From assembly GCF_013408425.1 (NCBI RefSeq), contig NZ_JACBYV010000001.1:5394001-5458000 (forward strand): a stretch of 64,000 nt of DNA. Direction: 5' to 3'. The notes under the pieces were generated by a model that was not told the origin of the DNA, ran no database searches, and worked only from the letters and a program-made list of their open reading frames with translations. The position numbers were made by a program, and so were the translations under genes. The first letter of the stretch is position 1, and every line of letters starts with the position of its first letter. This document shows positions 48,635-57,884 of the stretch, one piece after another. The stretch is from Pseudomonas flavescens (GTDB lineage Bacteria; Pseudomonadota; Gammaproteobacteria; Pseudomonadales; Pseudomonadaceae).

Positions 48635-49756
48635 TTACTTCGTCGCCTTCAGCACCACGAACTTTGGCGTTGCCGCCACCTGCTCGACACCCCGGAACAG
48701 CCGCGCCAGCTTGGTGTGATAACCCAGGTGGCGGTTGCCGACGATCCACAGTTCACCGCCGGTGACCAGGGCGTTGCGGGCCTGCTGGAACATGCGCCAG
48801 GCGAGAAAGTCGCCCACCACCTGCTGCTGATGGAAGGGCGGGTTGCAGAGCACCAGGTCCAGCGAGTCGGCCTCCTGCTCGGCCAGGCCGTCACCGGCGC
48901 GAATGGTCACCGGTCGCTCGCCCAAGGCTGCGCGCCAGTTCTCCCGAGCCGATTGCACGGCCATGTAGGACTCGTCCACCAGGGTCAGCTCGGCGCTGGA
49001 GCTACTCAATGCGTAGGCGATGCCCAGCACACCATTACCGCAGCCAAGGTCGGCGACCCGACGGTCGTCCAGGTGTTTGGGCAGATGAGGCAGAAAGGCG
49101 CGGGTACCGATATCCAGCCCTTCTCGGCAGAACAGGTTGGCGTGGTTGCTCAGTTCGAGCGCCGGCTTGTCGAGGCGATAGCGGGTCGGGTAGGGCGACG
49201 TCGGCGCCGCTTTGGCTTCTGGCGTTGCGTGCAGCAGGCGGGCTTTTTTCACCGCCAGCGAAGCCTGCACCGGGCCGATGTATTTCTCCAGCAGATCGCC
49301 AGCCGCGCGCGGTAGATGCTTGATCATGCCGCCAGCGATTACCTGAGCTCCAGGCGCCAACTGGCCATGCAGGCGGATCAGTTGTTCCTCGAGCAGGGCC
49401 AGCGTTTTCGGCACGCGGATCAGCACCAGATCGAAAGGGCCACTCACCGGCGCGCTGGCCGGCACGAAGCTCACGGCATCCTCGGCAACACCGTTGCGCG
49501 CCAGGTTTAGGCGTAGCGCCAGCTGGCCCAGATGCGAGTCGCCGCTGCTGGTCACCTGGGTGCGGCCGGCCAGGGCGCAGGCCAGGGCACCGAAGCTGTC
49601 GTTGAGCAGCAGCACGCGCGCGCTGCCCGCAAGCGTCCGTGCCTGTTCGAGCAGGTAGGCATCGGCGGCATCGAAGGCTTGCAGCGGCATGCCGGGTTGC
49701 TCGGGCTGGCGCTGCAGTTCCAGGGTGGCGAAAGGGGTGACGAAGGACGACGACAT
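48635..49756 (-). CDS. rlmG: 23S rRNA m2G1835 methyltransferase
   Basis: 373 residues with the RlmG/RsmC two-domain layout: a degenerate N-terminal methyltransferase-like domain, then a C-terminal catalytic one. Motif I is VADLGCGNGVLGIAYAL and the catalytic motif IV is LCNPPFHQQ. VGPVQASLAVKKARLL-like residues bridge the halves. It uses SAM to modify G1835 of 23S rRNA. ATG at 49756; the gap to the toxin-antitoxin operator is short. Confidence 0.92.
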   Translation of the reverse strand: MSSSFVTPFATLELQRQPEQPGMPLQAFDAADAYLLEQARTLAGSARVLLLNDSFGALACALAGRTQVTSSGDSHLGQLALRLNLARNGVAEDAVSFVPASAPVSGPFDLVLIRVPKTLALLEEQLIRLHGQLAPGAQVIAGGMIKHLPRAAGDLLEKYIGPVQASLAVKKARLLHATPEAKAAPTSPYPTRYRLDKPALELSNHANLFCREGLDIGTRAFLPHLPKHLDDRRVADLGCGNGVLGIAYALSSSSAELTLVDESYMAVQSARENWRAALGERPVTIRAGDGLAEQEADSLDLVLCNPPFHQQQVVGDFLAWRMFQQARNALVTGGELWIVGNRHLGYHTKLARLFRGVEQVAATPKFVVLKATK

Positions 49757-50069
49757 GCTGATCTCGTGGTGGGTGTGGCGGCGCGCATTCTGCCATGGCG
49801 CGGGCAGCGAATCTTCAAGCTGTGCTGCAGTTGGCGTTATTGCCGCTTGTTCCGCGGCGGGGGATCGACAAGAATCGCGCCCCTGCCGATAAGGTCGAGC
49901 CCAACGCCCCTCCCGTGCAGCCCCTCCAATAATAGTCGCACACCCGAGCCACGTGCCGGGCGTAGCCGACAGCGCTTTGCCGATGCCTCGTTGAGGTCAC
50001 TCGATAACCCATTTCCTTCAGGTGCCTGCCTCGTGCATGCGCCGTTGCCTGCCATTGCCAAGGTGTTGC
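49757..50069. other. Divergent spacer between rlmG and the TRAP binding protein gene
   Basis: 313 bases without a supported gene. It must contain two divergent promoters. I found no palindrome of note. The frames that cross it are open only because of base composition. Confidence 0.45.
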
Positions 50070-51059
50070 ATGTTCAAGTCCGTTGTCACCATTGCCCTGT
50101 CTGCTCTGCTGCTGATCTGTACGTCGGTATCCGCTGCGGAACCCATCGTCATCAAGTTCTCCCACGTGGTTGCCGACGATACGCCCAAGGGCCGTGGCGC
50201 CCTGCTGTTCAAACAACTGGTGGAGGAGCGTCTCGGCGCCCAGGTGAAGGTCGAGGTCTACCCCAACTCCACCCTGTTCGGTGACGACGACGAGCTGCAG
50301 GCCCTGCGCGACGGCAAGGTACAACTGCTGGCGCCTTCGCTGTCGAAATTCGATGCCTACACCAAGCAACTGCAGGTGTTCGACCTGCCGTTCCTGTTCG
50401 ACGATCTGGACGCCGTCAAGCGCTTCCAGAAGCGCGAGAAGAGCCGCGAGCTGCTGCGCTCCATGGCGGGCTACGACATCTACGGCCTGGCTTACTGGAA
50501 CAACGGCATGAAGCAGCTCTCCGCCAACCGCGCGCTGAAGTTGCCTGCCGATGCCGAAGGCCTGACCTTCCGCATTCAGCCGTCGCCGGTACTGGAAGCG
50601 CAGTTCGCGCAGCTCGGCGCCAGCACCAGCAAGATCGCGTTCAGTGACACCCTGGCGGCGTTGCAGAAGGGCACCGTACAAGGCGCGGAAAACCCCTGGT
50701 CGAACCTGGCGAGCCAGAAGCTCGATAGCGCGCAGCCGTTCATCACCGAAACCAATCATGGCTCGCTCAACTACATGCTGATCAGCAATTCCAAGTTCTG
50801 GGTCAGCATTCCGTATCAGGTGCGTGTGCAGCTCGAAGCGATCATCGAAGAGGTCAGCTTCAAGGTGAACCAGGACGCCGAAGAGCAGAACCGCAAGAGC
50901 CGCGAGCAGATCGTCGCTGGCGGTCGCAGTCAGATCCTGCCACTGACCCCCGAGCAGCGCAGCGCCTGGCGTGAAGCGATGCGGCCGGTATGGCAGGCGT
51001 TCGAAGCCGAGATCGGTGCCGACGTGCTGCGCGCGGCGCAGACGGTCAATCGTCGCTGA
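50070..51059 (+). CDS. TRAP transporter periplasmic C4-dicarboxylate-binding protein (DctP-like)
   Basis: 329 residues. Signal peptide (FKSVVTIALSALLLICTSVSAAEP), then the DctP fold: IVIKFSHVVADDTPKGRGALLFKQLVEERLGAQVKVEVYPNSTLFGDDDEL. The ligand-carboxylate arginine is in LTFRIQPSPVLEAQFAQLG, and GAENPWSNLASQKL follows. FRIQPSPVLEAQF suggests a C4-dicarboxylate or similar acid. No DctQ or DctM membrane subunits are encoded beside it, so it must use a permease from elsewhere. I recall the same orphan state for PA4616. Confidence 0.9.
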   Translation: MFKSVVTIALSALLLICTSVSAAEPIVIKFSHVVADDTPKGRGALLFKQLVEERLGAQVKVEVYPNSTLFGDDDELQALRDGKVQLLAPSLSKFDAYTKQLQVFDLPFLFDDLDAVKRFQKREKSRELLRSMAGYDIYGLAYWNNGMKQLSANRALKLPADAEGLTFRIQPSPVLEAQFAQLGASTSKIAFSDTLAALQKGTVQGAENPWSNLASQKLDSAQPFITETNHGSLNYMLISNSKFWVSIPYQVRVQLEAIIEEVSFKVNQDAEEQNRKSREQIVAGGRSQILPLTPEQRSAWREAMRPVWQAFEAEIGADVLRAAQTVNRR

Positions 51060-51087
51060 TCGATTACGCCGGCTTAATGCGTACTCC

Positions 51088-51154
51088 TGTGGGAGCGGGC
51101 GGGGACGCATAGTCCATGCCCGCGATTCTTTCGCGCGCATGGCGCGCTCCCACA
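51088..51154. repeat. Single copy of the TGTGGGAGC palindrome family
   Basis: Arms TGTGGGAGC (51088-51096) and GCTCCCACA (51146-51154) with the CATGCCCGCGATTCTTTCGC core, the same hairpin that recurs in the 18-19 kb array. It lies between convergent dctP-like and lysR genes. Confidence 0.88.
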
Positions 51155-51226
51155 CGAATTCGGGGCCAGAGGATGGGGCACAGTTCCTCAATGGTGGTGG
51201 GTTACACCCACGTGGCCCGACCCAAG

Positions 51227-52147
51227 CTACGAAGCGCGCAGCTCCTCCAGCAGCAAGCGGGCAGGTGACGACAGCGGCGAGCCATGGCGGCTGATCACGC
51301 CATAGGGCTCGCTATGCAGTGCCTGGGCAAGTTCCAGGCATGCCAGTTGGCCTGAGCGTGCCGCGTATTGAGCCGTTTCCCTTGGCATCAGGGCGACCAG
51401 GTTCGGGTCTTCCTGCAGCAGCATCAGGGTGGCGAAGGTCGAGGCGGTTTCCAGCGGGTAGCGCGGGAATTCCAGCTCGGCATCGCTGAACGCCCGCTCC
51501 AGCACCAGGCGCATCGGCATGTTCGCCGGGAACACCACCCAGCTGTAAGCGGCCAGCTGCGCCAGGCTCAGGCCCGGAGTGGCCGCCAGCGGGTGCGCGG
51601 GGTTGGCCACCACCTTCAGCTGTTCCTCGTGCAGGCTCAGGCAGTCGTAGTCGTCCGGTCTGCGGCTGACGCTGGTGCGGCAGATCGCCAGATCCAGGCG
51701 ACCCTGGTCGATCAGGCTGAGCAGGCGTGCGCTGGTGTCCTCGACGATTTCCACCGACAGCTCCGGTTGGCGCGCCCGCAACCGCGACAGCGCGCGGGTC
51801 AGGTGCGGCACAGCGCCCATGATCACGCCCACCACCAGGCGGCCGCCCTGGCCTTGCAGAATGCCCAGCATTTCCTCGCGCAGGTGGGCCAGATCGCTGT
51901 GAATCAGGCGTGCATAGCGAATCGCGCATCGCCCCAGGTCATTGGCTTCCAGCCCCTGGCTGGTACGGGTGAACAGGCGCATGCCGAACGCCGACTCAAT
52001 TTCGTTGAGCGCCTTGGTCGCGCCTGGCTGGCTGATCGCCACAGCGTCGGCTGCCTTGTGCAGCGAACCCTGTTCGTCGAGGGCGATCAGCAAGCGCAGC
52101 TGTTTCAGGCGCAGTCGGGAAACCAGAGCGGGTAGGGAAGCGATCAT
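51227..52147 (-). CDS. LysR-family transcriptional regulator
   Basis: 306 residues. N-terminal winged HTH (LRLKQLRLLIALDEQGSLHKAADAVAISQPGATKALNEIESAFGMRLFTRTSQGL), then an effector domain (GGRLVVGVIMGAVPHLTRALSRLRARQPELSVEIVEDTSARLLSLIDQGRLDLAICR). It is divergent from the AraD1-like/dehydrogenase operon, the standard layout for a LysR activator of a catabolic pathway. The inducer is presumably a sugar acid or its keto-deoxy derivative (inference). ATG at 52147 preferred; another lies 12 bases upstream. Confidence 0.9.
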   Translation of the reverse strand: MIASLPALVSRLRLKQLRLLIALDEQGSLHKAADAVAISQPGATKALNEIESAFGMRLFTRTSQGLEANDLGRCAIRYARLIHSDLAHLREEMLGILQGQGGRLVVGVIMGAVPHLTRALSRLRARQPELSVEIVEDTSARLLSLIDQGRLDLAICRTSVSRRPDDYDCLSLHEEQLKVVANPAHPLAATPGLSLAQLAAYSWVVFPANMPMRLVLERAFSDAELEFPRYPLETASTFATLMLLQEDPNLVALMPRETAQYAARSGQLACLELAQALHSEPYGVISRHGSPLSSPARLLLEELRAS

Positions 52148-52151
52148 GGGG

Positions 52152-52166
52152 ATAACCAATAGTTAT
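52152..52166. promoter_or_regulatory. LysR box candidate between lysR and araD1
   Basis: ATAAC-CAATA-GTTAT is a perfect inverted repeat with a T-N11-A core, the general LysR motif. It lies just outside the lysR start and about 100 bases before the AraD1 gene, so it could serve both autoregulation and activation. Confidence 0.6.
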
Positions 52167-52263
52167 TGCTTGATCAGAGGCTGTCATTAGGCAGGCTGGC
52201 GCTCGCTTCGTAAAGTCTGCTCTGTATCCCTATGGGCAAGCCATCCAACAAGAGAGACAAGCC

Positions 52264-53259
52264 ATGCGACTGATCCAGTTCGAATCCACCGAAGGCCTGC
52301 GTCAGGTTGGCGTCGTCGAAGGCGATGCCGTCCGCATCGTTCGCGGCGTTGGCAGCACTCGCGAGCTGGCGTTGGCCGCCATCCGCGCCGGGCGCAGCCT
52401 GCAGGACGAAGTCGACAGCCGTGGCAGCGAGGCCGGCCCGGCTTATGAGGCGTTGCAGCAAGGCGGTCGTATCCTGCCGCCGCTCGATCACGAGGACCCG
52501 GCGCATTGCCTGATCACCGGCACAGGCCTGACCCACCTTGGCAGCGCCTCGACCCGCGACAAGATGCATCAGCAGAAGGCCCAGGACGAAGCCACCCTCA
52601 CCGATACCATGCGCATGTTCCGCTGGGGGCTCGAAGGCGGCAAACCTGGCGCTGGCAAGGTGGGCGCGCAGCCGGAATGGTTCTACAAGGGCGATGGCGG
52701 CATCGTCGTGCGCCCCGGTGCCGACCTGCCGGTACCGGTGTTCGCCGAGGATGGCGGCGAGGAGCCGGAGCTGGTCGGTTTGTACGTCATCGGCGATGAC
52801 GGCAAGCCTTACCGCCTCGGTTACGCGCTGGGCAACGAGTTCTCCGACCACGTGCTGGAGCGGCGCAGCTACCTGTACCTGGCTCACTCCAAGCTGCGTT
52901 TCTGTGCCTATGGCCCTGAGCTGCGCGTAGGTCAACTGCCAGCCCACCTGTCCGGCACCAGCCGCATTCATCGTGGCGGCCAGGTGTTGTGGGAGAAGGA
53001 GTTCCTCAGTGGCGAGGAGAACATGTGTCACAGCCTGGAGAACCTGGAGTTCCACCACTTCAAGTACCAGCAGTTCCTGCGTCCCGGCGACGTGCACGTG
53101 CATTATTTCGGAACCGCTACGCTGTCCTATGCAGACGGTATCAAGGCCCAGCCGGGCGATACCTTCGAGATCGAAATGAACGAGTTCGGCGCACCCTTGC
53201 GCAATGGGCTGGTGGCGGCCGACGAGCCGCTCGAGCCGGGCGGCGTGACTGCCCTGTAA
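52264..53259 (+). CDS. AraD1/GguC-family protein (FAH superfamily), likely sugar-acid dehydratase or hydrolase
   Basis: 331 residues. The C-terminal fumarylacetoacetate-hydrolase fold is recognisable: LITGTGLTHLGSASTRDKMH, YALGNEFSDHVLERRSYLYLAHSKLR, GPELRVGQLPAHLSGTSRIHRGGQVLWEKEFLSGEENMCHSLENLEFHHFKY. It matches the AraD1 family, found with arabinose/sugar-acid genes. It is followed 68 bases later by a semialdehyde dehydrogenase, so the pair fits the last steps of a non-phosphorylative route (keto-deoxy acid to 2-oxoglutarate semialdehyde to 2-oxoglutarate). The exact reaction is inferred. Confidence 0.8.
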   Translation: MRLIQFESTEGLRQVGVVEGDAVRIVRGVGSTRELALAAIRAGRSLQDEVDSRGSEAGPAYEALQQGGRILPPLDHEDPAHCLITGTGLTHLGSASTRDKMHQQKAQDEATLTDTMRMFRWGLEGGKPGAGKVGAQPEWFYKGDGGIVVRPGADLPVPVFAEDGGEEPELVGLYVIGDDGKPYRLGYALGNEFSDHVLERRSYLYLAHSKLRFCAYGPELRVGQLPAHLSGTSRIHRGGQVLWEKEFLSGEENMCHSLENLEFHHFKYQQFLRPGDVHVHYFGTATLSYADGIKAQPGDTFEIEMNEFGAPLRNGLVAADEPLEPGGVTAL

Positions 53260-53327
53260 ACCATCCATCGTTATCCATGCCGGGGCCAGTTTTGGTCCCG
53301 CTTGGTTCTAACCAGGAGGAATATTTC

Positions 53328-54905
53328 ATGTCCGTCAACGGCCATAACATCATCGGTGGTGCCTACAGCGCCCGCGGCTCCGTGAAACTGCAGAGCGTCG
53401 ATGCCACCAGCGGTGAAACCTTGCCGTACGAATTCGTCGAGGCCACTGCGCAAGAGGTCGACGCCGCTGCCGAAGCTGCCGCCGCCGCCTACCCGACCTA
53501 CCGCAGCCTGTCGGCGGGCAAGCGCGCGGATTTTCTCGACGCCATCGCCGACGAGCTGGACGCCCTGGGGGACGATTTCGTCGCCACCGTCTGCCGGGAA
53601 ACCGCGCTGCCCGCGGGCCGCATTCAGGGCGAGCGCGGCCGTACCAGCGGGCAGATGCGCCTGTTCGCCACAGTGCTGCGCCGTGGTGACTTCTTTGGCG
53701 CGCGCATCGACCGCGCATTGCCGGATCGTCAACCGCTGCCACGCCCGGACATTCGCCAGTACCGCATCGGCCTTGGCCCGGTCGCGGTGTTCGGCGCCAG
53801 CAACTTCCCGCTGGCTTTCTCCACGGCCGGTGGTGACACCGCTTCGGCACTCGCCGCTGGCTGCCCGGTGGTGTTCAAGGCTCACCCCGGTCACATGGCT
53901 ACCACGGCGCTGGTTGGCGCGGCGCTGCTGCGTGCTGCCGAGAAAACCGGCATGCCGAAAGGCGTGTTCAACATGATCTACGGGGGCATCGTCGGTGCCG
54001 CACTGGTCAAGCATCCCGCCATTCAGGCCGTCGGTTTTACCGGTTCGTTGCGTGGTGGCCGTGCTCTGTGCGACATGGCGGCAGCCCGCCCGCAGCCGAT
54101 CCCGGTGTTCGCCGAGATGAGCAGCATCAATCCGGTCATCGTGCTGCCCGAGGCCCTCAAAGCGCGTGGCGCGCAAATTGCCGGCGAGCTGGCCGCGTCG
54201 GTGGTGCTGGGCGCTGGCCAGTTCTGCACCAACCCGGGCTTGGTGATGGGCATCCGCTCGCCGGCGTTCAGCGCCTTTCTGGAAAGCCTGACCGCCAAGA
54301 TGGCCGACCAACCGGCGCAGACCCTGCTCAATGCCGGCGGTCTCGAGAGTTACGGCAAAGGCCTGGCGGCGCTCGCCGCACACCCCGGCATCACCCACCT
54401 GAGCGGGGCCAGGCAGGAGGGCAGCCAAGCGTGCCCGCAACTGTTCAAGGCCGATGTCGGTCTGCTGCTCGACGGCGACGAACGGCTGCAGGAGGAAGTC
54501 TTCGGCCCGACCACCATCGTCGTCGAAGTGGCCGACAAGGCCGAGTTGCTGACCGCCATCAAAGGGCTGCACGGACAGCTGACCGCGACCCTGCTCACCG
54601 AGCCGGGCGATCTGCCTGGCAGCGAGGAGCTGTTCGCACTGCTCGAACAGAAAGTCGGCCGCGTGCTGTTCAACGGCTACCCGACCGGCGTGGAAGTCTG
54701 CGACTCCATGGTTCACGGCGGCCCGTACCCGGCGACGTCCGATGCCCGTGGTACCTCGGTCGGCACCTTGGCCATCGACCGCTTCCTGCGCCCGGTCTGC
54801 TACCAGAACTGCCCGGACGCGCTGCTGCCCGACGCCCTGAAGAACGGCAACCCGCTGGGTATCGCCCGTCTTGTGGATGGCGCAAGCAGCCGCGACGCGC
54901 TGTAA
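53328..54905 (+). CDS. 2-oxoglutarate semialdehyde (2,5-dioxovalerate) dehydrogenase
   Basis: 525 residues, an NAD(P)-dependent aldehyde dehydrogenase of the KGSADH type. Oxyanion asparagine in FGASNFPLAFSTAGGD, catalytic base E263 (FAEMSSINPVIV), catalytic cysteine C300 (GAGQFCTNPGLV). The C-terminus HGGPYPATSDARGTSVGTLAIDRFLRPVCYQNCPDALLPDAL is characteristic of this subfamily. It produces 2-oxoglutarate for the TCA cycle. AGGAGGA precedes the ATG at 53328. It forms an operon with the AraD1-like gene under the divergent LysR regulator. Confidence 0.92.
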   Translation: MSVNGHNIIGGAYSARGSVKLQSVDATSGETLPYEFVEATAQEVDAAAEAAAAAYPTYRSLSAGKRADFLDAIADELDALGDDFVATVCRETALPAGRIQGERGRTSGQMRLFATVLRRGDFFGARIDRALPDRQPLPRPDIRQYRIGLGPVAVFGASNFPLAFSTAGGDTASALAAGCPVVFKAHPGHMATTALVGAALLRAAEKTGMPKGVFNMIYGGIVGAALVKHPAIQAVGFTGSLRGGRALCDMAAARPQPIPVFAEMSSINPVIVLPEALKARGAQIAGELAASVVLGAGQFCTNPGLVMGIRSPAFSAFLESLTAKMADQPAQTLLNAGGLESYGKGLAALAAHPGITHLSGARQEGSQACPQLFKADVGLLLDGDERLQEEVFGPTTIVVEVADKAELLTAIKGLHGQLTATLLTEPGDLPGSEELFALLEQKVGRVLFNGYPTGVEVCDSMVHGGPYPATSDARGTSVGTLAIDRFLRPVCYQNCPDALLPDALKNGNPLGIARLVDGASSRDAL

Positions 54906-54923
54906 GCACCACAGCAATACAGA

Positions 54924-54948
54924 AGCCGACCTGAGAGTCGGCTTTTTT
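54924..54948 (+). terminator. Rho-independent terminator after the dehydrogenase gene
   Basis: Stem AGCCGAC / GTCGGCT with a six-base loop (CTGAGA), followed by a T-run. Ends the AraD1-dehydrogenase transcript. Confidence 0.9.
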
Positions 54949-54985
54949 ATGGGCGGTGGATGGGTGTCGTTTGCCCGGCCACTCA

Positions 54986-55084
54986 TGTGGGAGCGCGCCA
55001 TGCGCGCGAAATCACGGGCATGGCCCGTTCCCACAGACACAGTGGTGTCAGCCGGTAGGGTGGATAACGCGAAGCTTATCCACC
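54986..55084. repeat. Two palindromic elements upstream of fpr
   Basis: First element: TGTGGGA (54986-54992) / TCCCACA (55029-55035) around GCGCGCCATGCGCGCG, a member of the 18-19 kb repeat family. Second: GGTGGATAA (55059-55067) / TTATCCACC (55076-55084), related to the 42.8 and 44.9 kb elements. No gene lies between them and fpr. Confidence 0.85.
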
Positions 55085-55202
55085 AATTACCTCAAAACCG
55101 CTGCCCCGCTGATCCCGCTCTGGCGTTGCCCCTGATCTTTGCCGGTGTTTAGCCGCGTGGCTTTGCGCGACACTAGGCGTATGAGTCCCGATGGAGCCGC
55201 CG

Positions 55203-55976
55203 ATGAGTAGCGAAGACAAATTCACCCGCCAGACCCTTCTCGACGTACAGACCCTCACGCCCACGCTGTTCACCCTGCGTACCACCCGTGACGCGGGATT
55301 TCGTTTCCGCGCCGGGCAGTTCGTCCGCCTCGGTGTGGAAAAGGCCGATGGCACCGTCGTCTGGCGTGCCTACTCGCTGGTCTCGGCGCCCCACGACGAG
55401 CATCTGGAGTTCTTTTCCATCGTCGTGCCGGGTGGCGAGTTCACCAGCGAGCTGAGCCGTCTGCGTGCAGGCGACAGCTTGCTGGTGGAGAAGATGGCGA
55501 CGGGCTACCTGACCCTCGACCGCTTCATCGATGGCCGCGACCTGTGGCTGCTGGGTAGCGGCACCGGTATCGCGCCGTTCCTGTCGATGCTGCAGGATTT
55601 CGAAATCTGGGAACGCTTCGAACGCATCGTGCTGGTGTACAGCGCGCGCTCGGTCGCCGAGCTGGCTTACCAGGAGATGATTCAGGGTTTCGCCGAACTC
55701 GAGCATCTGGCCGAATACGCCCACAAACTCACCTACCTGCCTGTGGTTACCCGCGAACAGGCGCCGGGTTGCCTGAATGCCCGCATCACCGAACTGCTCG
55801 ACAGCGGTGAGCTGGAACGTGCCGCTGGTCTGGAACTGGCGCCTGAGCACTCGCGGCTGATGATCTGTGGCAACCCGCAGATGATCGACGATATCCGCCA
55901 GCGCCTGAAGGCCCGGGGCCTGAACTTGAGCCTGACCCGGCGCCCCGGACAGGTGGCCGTGGAAAACTACTGGTAA
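55203..55976 (+). CDS. fpr: Ferredoxin/flavodoxin-NADP+ reductase
   Basis: 257 residues, FAD-binding domain then NADP domain. FAD contacts: FRAGQFVRLGV and WRAYSLVSAPHDEHLEFF. NADP loop: WLLGSGTGIAPFLSMLQDF. The C-terminus VAVENYW carries the terminal Trp of the bacterial (Azotobacter/Pseudomonas) FPR class. It exchanges electrons between NADPH and ferredoxin or flavodoxin, aiding oxidative-stress defence and iron-sulfur metabolism. The second ATG (55203) has GGAG at the correct distance. Confidence 0.92.
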   Translation: MSSEDKFTRQTLLDVQTLTPTLFTLRTTRDAGFRFRAGQFVRLGVEKADGTVVWRAYSLVSAPHDEHLEFFSIVVPGGEFTSELSRLRAGDSLLVEKMATGYLTLDRFIDGRDLWLLGSGTGIAPFLSMLQDFEIWERFERIVLVYSARSVAELAYQEMIQGFAELEHLAEYAHKLTYLPVVTREQAPGCLNARITELLDSGELERAAGLELAPEHSRLMICGNPQMIDDIRQRLKARGLNLSLTRRPGQVAVENYW

Positions 55977-56079
55977 AGCGCCGTTACAAACTCAGCGCTT
56001 TCAGTGTGACTCGCGCTCCAGTAGATTGCGTGGTCTGTTTCCCACTATCCGGTCTTCATGGACAGCGACAGTAGACGAT

Positions 56080-56105
56080 CGCCCTCGCCGTTATGGACGA
56101 GGGCG
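56080..56105 (+). other. GC-rich hairpin in the 282-bp leader of the TerC-like gene
   Basis: CGCCCTCG (56080-56087) pairs with CGAGGGCG (56098-56105), 10-base loop CCGTTATGGA. It lies about 150 bases upstream of the TerC start, within an unusually long spacer (55977-56258) lacking a gene. TerC genes are often preceded by a yybP-ykoY manganese riboswitch; I looked for its conserved bases and did not find them, so this stays an unassigned structure. Confidence 0.4.
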
Positions 56106-56258
56106 GTACTTCCCAAAGGCAGCGCCGCCCGGTGCAAGCCTTCCGCGCAGCCGAACGTTGCGCATTCTTCCCATCAGCCGAGACTTTCCGTGCCTGCCCC
56201 GTGCATGCGCGCCGCGTTCGGCTGCCTGCGTTTTTCCCTAGAGAGAGCTACACACTAA

Positions 56259-57815
56259 ATGGAATGGATCGCTGATCCCACGGCCTGGTTGGGCCTGTTG
56301 ACCCTGATCGTCCTGGAAATCGTTCTGGGCATCGACAACCTGGTGTTCATTGCCATCCTCGCCGACAAGCTGCCGCCCGAGCAGCGTGACCGTGCCCGTC
56401 TGATCGGTCTGAGCCTGGCGATGATCATGCGCTTGGGCCTGCTGGCCAGCATCGCGTGGCTGGTCACCTTGACCGAGCCGCTGATCGACGTGTTCGGCAA
56501 GACCTTCTCCGGCCGTGACCTGATCATGCTGTTCGGTGGTGTGTTCCTGTTGTTCAAGGCCACCATGGAACTGCATGAACGCCTCGAGGGGCGTACCCAT
56601 CAGCATGCCGGCAGCAAGGTCTATGCGCGTTTCTGGCCAGTGGTGGCGCAGATCATCGTGCTCGACGCAGTGTTCTCTCTGGACGCGGTCATCACCGCCG
56701 TGGGCATGGTCGAGCACCTGCAAGTGATGATGATCGCCGTGGTGATCTCCATGGGCTTGATGATCGTGGCGAGCAAGCCGCTGACCGCGTTCGTCAACGC
56801 GCGCCCCACGGTGATCATGCTGTGTCTGGGCTTCCTGATGATGATTGGCTTCAGCCTGACGGCCGAAGGCCTGGGCTTCCACATTCCGAAGGGCTATCTG
56901 TACGCGGCCATCGGTTTCTCGATTCTGATCGAGCTGTTCAACCAGGTCGCTCGTTCGCGCCGCAAGCGCAGCCTGCAGGGCCAGCGTGGTCTGCGTGACC
57001 GCACGGCGCATGCGGTGATGCGCATGCTGGGCGGCAAGGTGCAGGCTGACGAAGTGGGCGAGGACATCGCCGACATGCTCGAGGGCGAGCAGGGTGAAAC
57101 CGCACTGTTCGACCGCCGTGAGCGGGTGATGATCAGCGGCGTGCTGAATATGGCGGAGATGTCGATCCAGAAGGTCATGACCGACCGCATGGAAGTCGAC
57201 CGCATCAACCTGGACGACGCCCCCGAAAAGATCCATCAGGCACTGCTCGACTCGCCGCACTCGCGCCTCGTGGTGACCCGCAACGACTCCCGTGATGAGC
57301 CCCTGGGCTACGTCCACAAGAAGGAGCTGTTCAAGGAGTTGCTCAAGGGCCAGCAGCCGGATATCGAGAGCCTGGTGCGTGCGCCGATCAATCTGCCGGA
57401 CAGCTCCAGTGTGCTCAGTGCGCTGGAGCAGATGCGCCAGGGCTCTACTCACGTGGCTTTCGTGGTCAACGAGTTCGGTGGTTTCGAAGGGCTGCTGACC
57501 CTCACCGACATTCTCGAGGCCATTGCCGGTGAACTGCCGGATGCCAGCGAGGTGGATGGCCCGGATGTCGAGGAAGTGGAGGGCGGTTATCGCGTCAACG
57601 GTGCGGTCAACCTGGCGGTATTGCGCGATCGACTGGAATTCACCGCGCGCCCGACGGACGACTATCAGACCCTGGCCGGTCTGGCCATGAGCCTGCTCGA
57701 CCGTCTGCCGCTGATCGGCGACAAGGTCGAGTACCTGGGCTGGGAGCTGACCGTGATCGAGGTCAAGGAGCGCCGGGTCACACGGGTGCTGCTGAAACCC
57801 GCAACTGGCGAATAG
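56259..57815 (+). CDS. TerC-CBS-CorC fusion membrane protein (YegH/YoaE type)
   Basis: 518 residues. TerC membrane domain (about 1-240) with the conserved acidic motifs [24 protein letters not shown] and [18 protein letters not shown], where Asp/Asn residues probably line a metal path. Two CBS modules follow (about 300-420; [34 protein letters not shown]). A CorC_HlyC domain comes last (about 430-515; DGGYRVNG-like [21 protein letters not shown]). TerC members export or handle Mn2+ or other metals; function here inferred from family. Confidence 0.88.
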   Translation: MEWIADPTAWLGLLTLIVLEIVLGIDNLVFIAILADKLPPEQRDRARLIGLSLAMIMRLGLLASIAWLVTLTEPLIDVFGKTFSGRDLIMLFGGVFLLFKATMELHERLEGRTHQHAGSKVYARFWPVVAQIIVLDAVFSLDAVITAVGMVEHLQVMMIAVVISMGLMIVASKPLTAFVNARPTVIMLCLGFLMMIGFSLTAEGLGFHIPKGYLYAAIGFSILIELFNQVARSRRKRSLQGQRGLRDRTAHAVMRMLGGKVQADEVGEDIADMLEGEQGETALFDRRERVMISGVLNMAEMSIQKVMTDRMEVDRINLDDAPEKIHQALLDSPHSRLVVTRNDSRDEPLGYVHKKELFKELLKGQQPDIESLVRAPINLPDSSSVLSALEQMRQGSTHVAFVVNEFGGFEGLLTLTDILEAIAGELPDASEVDGPDVEEVEGGYRVNGAVNLAVLRDRLEFTARPTDDYQTLAGLAMSLLDRLPLIGDKVEYLGWELTVIEVKERRVTRVLLKPATGE

Positions 57816-57837
57816 GCCATGTAAGCTGCCCGCATGA

Positions 57838-57873
57838 ACGACAACGGCGCCCCTGAGGCGCCGTTGTCGTTTG
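57838..57873. terminator. Bidirectional terminator between the TerC-like gene and mscL
   Basis: Very strong 14-bp stem: ACGACAACGGCGCC (57838-57851) with GGCGCCGTTGTCGT (57857-57870), loop of five. It lies between convergent genes. A short T-containing tail follows on each strand. Confidence 0.85.
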
Positions 57874-57884
57874 CGGTAATTGGA

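Noticed and set aside
53271..55040. 589-residue open frame opposite the semialdehyde dehydrogenase
   Set aside because: Antisense shadow; the plus strand has intact catalytic residues, a ribosome site and a terminator.
55977..56258. yybP-ykoY manganese riboswitch before the TerC-like gene
   Set aside because: The conserved riboswitch core could not be found in the leader.
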